A stretch of 64,000 nucleotides of DNA from Melampsora larici-populina 98AG31 (taxonomy: Eukaryota > Basidiomycota > Pucciniomycetes > Pucciniales > Melampsoraceae): assembly GCF_000204055.1 (NCBI RefSeq), contig NW_006768774.1, positions 631,079 to 695,078 on the forward strand. Reading direction: 5' to 3'. Below are positions 55,844-64,000 of the stretch, piece by piece. How positions within the stretch are numbered: the first letter of the stretch is position 1; each line of letters opens with the position of its first letter. The translations under genes and the position numbers were made by a program. The notes beneath the pieces are model-generated. The model worked only from the letters and a program-made list of their open reading frames with translations. It was not told the origin of the DNA and ran no database searches.

Positions 55844-58800
55844 CTAAAGAAACCGAACAGGATCAATTCCTAAAGATTTCCTTGCACTCACAATCGCTCC
55901 AATCTCTTTCAATGCTTCCTCTAACACTACCACGTTATCCAACACCATCGAAAGACTCGTTGAAGTCTTCGTCTTCCTATCCTCTTTATGACTTTGATCT
56001 TCTACCACGAGAGTTCCATTCCTAGTCTTTTTAGTAGGGGTCTCTGGTCCACTTGTAGTCTCATCATCTGAAAAATCCCATTCATTCTTTCTACTTTGAT
56101 GCTTTTTCGTTGATGCTGGGGTCTGAACAGGTGTGATATTCAGCTTGATCGAACCCGTTTGACGATAGTGCTCACTAAATGGTTGGAATCCAGTGGCGCG
56201 ATCGGGGGTTTGTGCAGTAGGCGTCTGTGGTTGACGACTCGAGGCTCGATTAGAGGGCGAAGATTTTTTTGGTGCACCGTTTGCTGGACGGAAGAGCGAA
56301 GCAAAAAAAGAGATTTCCTTGGGCTTCGACTTCGGCTCTGTCACAGGAGTTGCAATTTTTGTCGCAGGTGCATTCTCAACTATTGGCGGAGGTGGAGGTG
56401 GAGACATGGCTTGGGCCTCTTCGGTCGCCCCAAACGGACTGGTGTCTCCTTCCAAAGCATCCTCCAAGTTTTCTACAAATACCAACCCCTGACGTCGCTC
56501 GTGCAGATATTTATCAAATCCAGGGACGCTCTTACGATAGCTAGCTACCTGTTCTGCTAACTGTCGATAGATCTCTAGAACTGAGTCTCCAAACTCACCA
56601 CTGCTCACCCAAGCTGATTTTCTTCGAGACTCTTCTGCGATAGAAGTTGCCAATTCCTCAACTGCAAAATCTATTGAGCGGTCATCGCCATCGTCTTGGC
56701 CGAGTTCGAGCTTCGAAGATTCGGTCACCCACATCGATTCTCCATCCAACATTTTTCCCTCAATTCCGTTCAAAACAGGTAAAAGCCATCCGTCAAGGGA
56801 CCTGGTTGGACATGAGGCCAGACTAGCCACACACCCAGTCAAGATCAAATTTAATTCTGGTGATTGGGTGAAGAATCTTGTTAGGGATTCGAGTAGACTT
56901 GAGATTAGAGGTGCCTCTGCAGAAAGCCCATGTCGGATCACTGGATAATCAATCAAATTCATCTCGGAGTCCAATCTTGCTCCTTGAGTATACATGCTTG
57001 TTTGAGGGGAAATACAAGGCAGGGAGTCTGACTGAGACGATGCACCCATGATTGAAGCTGACACGCAGTCAGATAACAAGCCACGCCGAAAGGTTGCGGT
57101 GTTTGTTAATTCAGTTTCCGCGTCCAGGAGATAATGTCCAAATGCAGTACTCATCGGGTTTTGAGACATGTCTTGCTTCATGACTGTTCCCGAAGGCTCG
57201 ATCAATTGAATCAAGCTGGTCAAATAATCCAACGCATCCCTGTGGGTCTGATATGTTGGGCATGGTGAACGTTGTATCCGGTCGGCTAGCTCCAAGGCTG
57301 GTTTGAGGAAATGCGGGGTGGCTGGGGTAGACATCACTTGGGATTGAAGGCGATGAGGGGCTGGATCCAGTCGTGGGACCGATGAATCTCTGTCGTGTGC
57401 AGGATAGGTAAACTCTTCGGGGCCATCTTCGTTCTTAGCCGTTGTTGGATAAACAAACATCTCTTCCTCGTGAGTTTGCGGCGGATTGATGACGGGATAA
57501 GTGAACTCTTCGTCGTCTTCGTCATCTTCATCTTCTGTTGGATACGCCCCTGTTGAGCCAAACAGTTGAAGCTGCTTAGATCCCGCTGTTTGATTAAGGT
57601 GTAAGAGCTCGTCAACGTCATTTGGAAATGGAAAAGCAGTTGCACAAGGATCGGGCCGTATGTCCAATAATGCAAGGGCGTATCGATCATGTCGGTTGAC
57701 GATGACATGAAAGAGTTTGAGAGCTGAAGTAGCCGTTGGTCCATCTAGAGACCGTACGTTATTGATCAGCAAGTCCTTTAGAGTGAATCGACCTAGTGAA
57801 TTGAAGTAAGTGATTCCAGTTCCTGATATGGACATCAACCCATCCGGACCCTTGCCGTGACCTCGGGCCTTGTTGAATTCAGCTTCGATTATTTGAATAG
57901 CGCCGGACTTGCGGCGTCGGTTCATTACGTCACGAGCTGACTGGTGATGCGGCGCATTCCCTGTGAGAGGCATTGGCTACAAATACATCATGTGCAAAAA
58001 GGAGGGTCAGAACTTTGCTTGAGTGCCTGTATTCGCAATTCTGCAGAGCAGCTCACGTCCAATCCTTCATCGTCTTCCGTCATCAGAAATCTTAGTACTC
58101 CATCTGCCAATTCTCCATCTGTTTCAAGGAGTGAGAGCATAGCCTCAAGGTAGCTCATCACAGCTACAGCACTACCATCCTGTTCTGAGCACTCTAGAAT
58201 GGATGGATACATGATAGCGTTTAAAAACAATTTCTGGATCGAGTTTAATACGGAAGATGAGATCGCTGCGGCTACTATTTCAGATGGGGTGGGACCAAGG
58301 TCGACTTCTTCAGAGGGCGCGAAGATATAGGGGCTATGTGTGTGCGCGCTGAGCCCAGTCAGAGTAGGCTTCTTTGGGGTAGTCAACGACGTTAAAGTAG
58401 GGGGATCAGGTGCAGAAATGTAGTGATGGAGCGGGCTGGAAGTGGTATTTCGGAGAACATCCTGAGTGAATTCGATCAATTTCATGAAAAGATCCATTTG
58501 AGTACGAAATTCTTCTGAGCCGGACACGCCCAGACCCACTAATAGTCTGGTTCGTCGCTGCTCACGCTCGCGTTCTTCAGCTGTTTGGGGATCGGTAGCA
58601 TCGTCGCTTAAATGTGTGCCCATGCCACCTAGCACCATTCCACCACTGCCATCATGGTCGAGTGGATTGCGAGGAGTAATGACTAATCTAGACGGTAAGA
58701 GACCGTAAGCCGCACCAAGGCCTGCGCCTAGAACATCAGCGAAATCGGAGTCCAGGATCCACTCGCCGAATGCCATTGATCCACTTTCTAAAGCCTTACT

Positions 58801-60220
58801 ATCAGCCTCCTCGAGCCTATGAAGTGTTTTATGGAGCGGTCCGTGCGGAGAAGCTGGCGTTGGGGGGATTCTACGACCCATGGCCAATTCCATTAGAAAA
58901 AGTAAGCCAGCTCGGGCGAGATCGCCGGTACGGCCCTCCCGATGAAGGAATCGAAGAAGGTAGGAAAAGATGAGCATGTCGGAATCTCCTTTGAGAGCAG
59001 GGCTTGGGGATTCGAGTGATGGTGAGGTTGAGACTCGGGAAGTGGATGTATGACCGTCGACCGTTGATGAAATGTTGGATGAACTGACTGATGATTCGAC
59101 ATTGGTATGGTTGAGAGAATCGCGGGCGCTCCCCCCCGCAGAGAGAAGCGATGGGGAAGGAGAAAGCGGTCGGGTCTGAGGGGAAAAATGTACAGATTTC
59201 CTTGGCTGATGTCCAACTGAGTATGAGATCGGGGAGTGCGACGCTGAAGAAGAGACTGAAGCCGGCTGCAGCCTGGGAGAAGGGGGCCAGGATAGCGAAT
59301 CGCTCTGTGTGGTGCTGCGAGAGCGGTTGTGAAGAAAGACAGCCAGTAGCTGGGGAAATGTTTTGATGCGCGAGCAGAGATCTATAAAATTCAGTCAGAA
59401 AAGGCCATTAGCGCGAGTTCAATGTGCGAAAGTCGAGAATCAGTTGACCATCAAAGGAGCAGAGACTGACGGCACATCACCTCGACAACAGCTTCTTCGT
59501 AGGCACTTTCTTTGGTTCTCCAGCCGGCGTCATCGCCTTCCTCAGCGTCCAATTCAGGTTCGACACAACTTCGAAGGAGGCGAACCAGTGGTTTGTGTAC
59601 TTTGGAGTGAACAACAAAATGTTCGTCCATGAAGACGACAAGTGATAGAAAGAATCCTATCACCAGTCCTTTAACGCCTACAGGCTGATCGGGTAATGAG
59701 AGTGCGACAAGGGTACCGGGCACATCATTTTTAAGAACTAAAGTGTGGTAGACCCAAAACGTCAGGCTGATTGGCTAGAGTTTGAGATATATTGAATAGC
59801 GTGATCACTGACAGTATTCCACACATTCACCAGCGTGAGTAGAGGAGAGGGAGCCACTGCCATTAGGATTGGCAACCGAGACAGGGATGTGGTTCTCTAT
59901 GGCCAGACATTCCCACATCGTATCAAGCCGGTCCTTGATGGAAGTTGATTCCAGGAGGACATGACGGTGGGCAGGGGACGACAAAGCATTCTGATCGGAA
60001 GGTGCAGTAGGATCAAATCAATCAGTGTTCGATCAGTACTAAAAAGGAAGAAGCCGCTCACTTTGATCGCCAACCAAGAATTTTGAAAGCTCGCAAGAGC
60101 TGAAAGAGTTGATGGAACGTTTTGAGTGAGTGCCGAGTTGGCTTGACGAGAAGTACTGCCGACAGAATTCGAAATGGAACGAGATGAACTAGAGCCAAAG
60201 ACATTTTTGAGGAAAGACAT
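55844..60220 (-). CDS. FHIP/RAI16-like protein
   Basis: Five exons: 60220-60062, 59990-59809, 59766-59471, 59381-58014 and 57960-55844, in frame to 1,373 residues. It resembles the FTS-Hook-interacting (RAI16-like) family, whose members link early endosomes to dynein. Conserved-looking blocks: HLTFWVYHTLV...GTLVALSLPDQPVGVKGL, EVMCHLCSRIKTFPQLLAVFLHN, MLIFSYLLRFLHREGRTGDLARAGLLFLMELA and GPTATSALKLFHVIVNRHDRYALALL. Ser/Pro-rich linkers and acidic stretches lie between, and the C-terminal 250 residues are low-complexity. The third donor is TGCC|GTCAGT and the fourth a weak A|GTTCTG; both are needed to keep frame. No stop interrupts it. Confidence 0.8.
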
Positions 60221-60877
60221 GATGAAAGACGAAGTGATACGGTAATCAGGAAAGATGAGATTGTTGTGTATGCAGTCACTCAGCTCACCCAAAAAACAAA
60301 ACCTAAAAACCAAATTCACTTTCTCTGGTGGTACAATCCCAACCAGTACAGATCAAACTCAAAACACACATCATCACTTCCTCATTACAATCAAATAATT
60401 GTCCTTTGATAATGATGCCACATGGACCCTTGCAAACTCTAGAGAAATCTCTCACACATCCAAGGCAACAAAATGGGTAAATTATGGCTGTTTTGGTGCT
60501 TGAGTTCCACAATATAAACAACCAGGCAGGCTCTTGACCTCAATGTGAATCTGATAATTTTCATGCAAATGTTAACTACAGCCGTTCCCGAAAAGGTTGC
60601 TTTTTTGAATTTTTTTTTGGGGGCGGTTAGGGCTGTTAGGGTTGTACTTTACATATTATTGCCCATAACAAGTTGACAATACACATACGATCATACCACA
60701 GTGCCAGCCGATCCACCAACCAACAAATCCACCGATTGGATCGCTTTCTCCAGTTCCTCCTCTCGATCGAAGGCTTGTTCTCCAGGTTCGTTTTCGCTCT
60801 CAACTTTACCGGGTCACCTGTTCTGCTGTTGATTCTTTCGTTCATTTTTTTGTTCATAGGTTTCCTCCGCACCCACG
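60221..60877. other. Divergent intergenic region
   Basis: 657 bp between the FHIP-like start (-) and the transposase start (+). C/T-rich near 60700-60860; no element ends identified. Confidence 0.4.
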
Positions 60878-62237
60878 ATGGGGTTTGTCTTGTACTCGCC
60901 CGATATCAAACTCATTGTCATCCACAAGCATCTCCGTGGACAGACACTAGACGAAATCAATCTTGATCTTACGCTGGAAGTCTCCAAAGACTCACTTGCT
61001 CGATGGCTAGCTTTATTCAACAATACTCGGCGAGTCATCTCAGATCCAGATTTCTACGATCCTCGTGGCCGGCCGACTGTCTTATCAAACGAGCACCGCA
61101 GGTTTATCGAGAACGCCATTGATACTGAACCGACTATCTACCTTGACGAGCTTGCACACCAACTTTCAATTGAAAGAGGTATAGACATCTCCATCACTGC
61201 TTTAGCTCGTGAGGTACGCGATCGTCTTGGTCTAACCTTGAAGGTGGAAAAAACTGTCCACCCGAATCAAGACCCCGAAGAAGTAGGCAGGTATCTGTAT
61301 GAAGTTGGATCAATTGATCCATTGTGCTTGGTCTTCATTGGTAAGCGTATTTCGTATTTGTATATTTCTTGATGTGTGATCCTAGAATTGTCAATAAATA
61401 CACTTTGAGACAACAGGATCAAATTCACATTCCATCAGCAACGCTGATCAGAGCTCTGACTGGTGCAGAGGTCTGATCAGCTTGTGAACCAGTGTGGATT
61501 TACAACTGGTGTGTAACCTCACTGGTTTCGGTGGAATTGAACAAACCGTTGTCTTGAATGTATTTATTCATGACTCTAAGATCGCACATTAAGAAAGCAT
61601 ACCAATTGTCATATTTTCTTATTCAACTTTGAACTGACTTGGGTTTGAACAGATGAGAGTGCTTTCGCAGCTCGCAGACTTTACCGACAGAAAGCTCGTG
61701 CACCAAGAGGCCAACGTACACGACGTCTACCTCGGACTCTACAATCAAGAAAGTACTCGTTACTCCCTGCCATCTGTTTGAGTGGTTGTCTTGGAATGAT
61801 TATTCAGGAAGGCTCAATTCTTCGGGAAGATTTGGAGTACTTCTTGTCGCACCATGTGGTAGGTACCATCAGCATATTATCTTTATCTTTGATAATAATC
61901 TGATATCTCGCGTCTTCCATACCAGCTTCCTATGATGAATTCTTACCCAGCTGAAAACAGTGTCCTTGTTTTGGACAACGCACCGGTTCATCATGGTGGT
62001 AATATTCAAGAACTGTGCGATCAATTTGGTGTACGATTACTTTACCTACCTGCGTATGGCCCCGAGTACAATCCAATTGAGAAATCTTTCGATATCATCA
62101 AGGCTCACCTTCGAAGGAGTGGCGAACTTCAAGAACACATGACGATGGATGAGGAAGCAGAGGTCATCTATCGTCATGGTGAGAACGCACTGACACCCGA
62201 GCTCATCCGTTCTCTTTACCATGGAGTATATCTTTGA
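60878..62237 (+). CDS. Tc1/IS630-like (DD34E) transposase, intact
   Basis: Exons 60878-61340, 61653-61858 and 61926-62237 give 326 residues without a stop. The N-terminal helix-turn-helix DNA-binding part (VIHKHLRGQTLDEINLDL; SKDSLARWLALF; RGRPTVLSNEHRRF) is followed by the DDE_3 catalytic domain. Acidic residues: Asp in DESAFAARRLYR (split G|AT across intron 1), Asp in LVLDNAPVHH and Glu in GPEYNPIEKSF, 34 residues apart from the second Asp. The same two intron positions occur in the decayed relative at 47306-48437. Intron 1 (312 bp) carries a small inverted-repeat element. It is either a still-active element or a retained host copy; no TIRs were found. Confidence 0.88.
61378..61590. repeat. 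Small inverted-repeat element in transposase intron 1
   Basis: GATCCTAGA..GTC.AATAAATACA..GACAAC on the left is mirrored at the right by GTTGTCTTGAATGTATTTATTCATGACTCTAAGATC, arms of about 45 bp with several mismatches. Inside is a second hairpin (CTGATCAGAGCTCTGA...CAGAGGTCTGATCAG). It explains why this intron is 312 bp while the matching intron of the relative is 75 bp. Confidence 0.65.
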
Positions 62238-62910
62238 AAAGTAAGTTCATTCAATATGAGATCCGATCATATTTCATAAACTGATCATACATCGAATGAA
62301 TTTCCTTTGATTGATAAAACAATTCTTTAATCGACTCATACACCACACTCTTGACCAGTCTCTCAAGACTTATCCTCGGAAATTTATTTCAAATGAATGA
62401 ATCAAAATGTACCCCTTCATTGTAAATTACCTCATAGTTCAAATCTAAATCATGATTATATCAATCAAGATCTTTTGGTGAACTTCAATTAGTCAGAGCA
62501 GTGTATTTTCTTTGAATTTTAGTATGATGGCAGTTGTACTGGATGTTGTTTGGTGACTTTGTATGTGAAAAGACACGATGTTGTCATTTATTTGCTCTAA
62601 TACAATTTGCAATGCTCCTTCAGTCTTCTTAAGAGCACCATTAGGTTTCTATTTGCCAATCATTAAAGTTGCTTTTTCTGATTGACATATCTAAGCGAGT
62701 TTATTGAGGTTGACATTCTGATATAAATAATACAAATTGAAATGTTCATTCGAATGTCTTTCATGGCCTTTATGTATGCGTGGTGTTGGCTCAATCTCAC
62801 TGCTTTGGTTATTGGAAGCCAAGCAAAAACTTTTTTATTGGTACTTTTGATTACAAAGAAAATGAGCCAGACGCTAATAAGATCAAAAGCAAATACTAAT
62901 GAGAGATTGA
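62238..62910. other. No gene recognised
   Basis: AT-rich intergenic sequence downstream of the transposase. Confidence 0.45.
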
Positions 62911-63150
62911 AGAAAAACAAAATAAAGAACGAACAAAAGAACAAGCTATCAAAGCAGAAGAAAAACAAAATAAAGAACGAACAAAAGAACAAGCTATCAA
63001 AGCAGAAGAAAACAAAATAAAGAACAAAGAAAAAAACGAGCTATCAAAGGAGAAGAAACCCAAACAAAGAACAAACAAAAAGACAAGCTATCAAAGCAGA
63101 AGAAACCCAAACAAAGAACGAACAAAAAATCGAGCTATCAAAGCAGAACA
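62911..63150 (+). repeat. 47-48-bp minisatellite, five copies
   Basis: The core AGCTATCAAAGCAGAAG recurs at 62944, 62992, 63039, 63086 and 63133 (spacing 48, 47, 47, 47), joined by A-rich AACAAA/AAAGAAC segments. The Lys-rich ORF running through it (62742-63020) is a by-product. Confidence 0.85.
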
Positions 63151-63242
63151 TTGTAGACAGGAGGAATGCAATAGATTAAAGCCGTTCTAAATAAAAGATA
63201 AAATAAAAACTGAGAGAAATGGAAGCAGATTGCACTGATGAA

Positions 63243-64000
63243 TCAAAGCTGTTGCGCATCCAGTGCAGCAAGCTTTTCCATCAAAAACTTCTCGTACCTA
63301 ACTGCACTAGAAAGGAGATGACTTGCATCGCCTGGAGGGATTCCGATAAGCTTTAATTCAGCAATGTTCATATCAGGACCTGGCTTGAGATCGCTCCAAC
63401 GAGTGTAATGCCCTGTATTTAAGTTTGCCCTCAAGCTGGTATCGCTTTCAGGAAAATCAGCATAATCTAAAAATTCTTCAAAGGTTCCAGAGTACTTTCT
63501 TTGATAGATACGGTCATCAATTACTTGAGCTGGGGCGATCAGAGTGACTTCGTTTTGTACTATAGGTGCTGGAGCAGCAGCCATGAATCCAGCTGGTGGG
63601 GGATCGTCTGGAAACTCTCGATAGCCTGGAGGAAGTCTTCCACCGATGAATGTCTTGAAGCACGGTAAGGGAGGTGGAATGTCTACGGTGATATTGTTAC
63701 GACCTTCTTTACGTGCTGCTATCTGAATATGGTGGAGTCTCGTGAGCAAAATTACAGTAAATGATATCAAAAAAATCAACTTACAATCTCATCGACCCAG
63801 ATTTTGATCTTGCGAGGCGTCATAACTGTCCATTTCTTGGAGTCTGTAGGATGTCTGAGTAGACATTGTTCAGTGCCGTTTTTAGTTAGAATCTCTTTTA
63901 ATTCAGCAGTAACACGCGAAGGTAAGTGTTCAGGGTTAGTTGGCGGTGAATTTGCCAAACCACCAGGCTGGTTTTGAGCAATCGCTTGTTGAGTATTCCA
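63243..64000 (-). CDS. Unknown protein, 5' end beyond the window
   Basis: Two exons, 64000-63785 (open past the right edge) and 63722-63243, are joined over a 62-bp intron (GTAAGT..TTCAG) in phase 0. Readable text: LPSRVTAELKEILTKNGTEQ, KKWTVMTPRKIKIWVDEIIAARKEGRNN, PPPLPCFKTFIGGRLPPGYREFP, YSGTFEEFLDYADFP, SLRANLNTGHYTRWSDL and ASHLLSSAVRYEKFLMEKLAAL. It is Pro-rich in the middle. No domain recognised, no damage. Confidence 0.6.

Noticed and set aside
62742..63020. Lys-rich ORF with repeated KNKLSKQKK
   Set aside because: It is the translation of the A-rich minisatellite.
62911..63150. CRISPR-like array
   Set aside because: The repeats are contiguous A-rich minisatellite units without unique spacers, in a eukaryotic genome.

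Overview
The window reads as nuclear DNA of a basidiomycete, most probably a rust fungus (Pucciniales). Introns are short (about 50-115 bp) with GT..AG borders. The conserved genes are eukaryotic: LSG1, MRS2 and an FHIP/RAI16-like gene. The repeat content is typical of a rust genome: Ty3 chromovirus, Ty1/copia, DIRS, hAT, MULE with a GCM-type zinc finger, and Tc1/IS630-like elements. The species is inferred; there is no rRNA or tRNA to test it.

Layout. (1) Positions 46-25966 are one nest of mobile elements that landed in an exon of an alpha-kinase-like gene. An old Ty3-type LTR retroelement (51-25961, 5-bp target duplication ATAGT) has its 5' LTR split by a DIRS tyrosine-recombinase element (81-6381, no target duplication). 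Its gag is split by a TIR element with CACTA-like ends (6986-13973, AAT duplication), which itself holds a recent chromovirus (7110-13059, identical LTRs, ATTAG duplication). Its gag-pol is split by a copia element (15556-20824, GGCTT duplication). Removing the CACTA-like element and the copia element rejoins open frames exactly, which confirms those borders. (2) Positions 25967-38900 hold decayed material: alpha-kinase-like fragments, a 1.08-kb foldback element, a cluster of GGTGTAAA palindromes, a GCM-finger MULE transposase pseudogene, an F-box/LRR-like pseudogene and tandem duplications. (3) 39314-41224 is an intact-looking multi-exon gene of unknown function. (4) 41440-46470 is a complete hAT element with TIRs and an 8-bp target duplication, lightly damaged. 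(5) 47306-48437 is a broken Tc1/IS630-like transposase. (6) 49828-60220 is a gene-dense, conserved stretch: MRS2 (-), LSG1 (+, divergent from MRS2) and an FHIP-like gene (-). (7) 60878-62237 is an intact spliced Tc1/IS630-like transposase, followed by a 47-48-bp minisatellite and an unknown gene running off the end.

A second theme is how the elements die. In the frames I could follow, premature stops in elements and pseudogenes are TGA (16) or TAA (5), never TAG. Nearly all are explained by CGA to TGA or CAA to TAA, and several lost catalytic residues also sit at former CpG sites. Host genes are clean, which suggests CpG-directed mutation (RIP-like or 5-methylcytosine deamination). The youngest element carries no such stops, only two single-base frame breaks.

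Exon models were made by eye from splice sites and frame continuity. The LSG1, MRS2, FHIP and Tc1-like models close in frame across every junction; other models are less certain.
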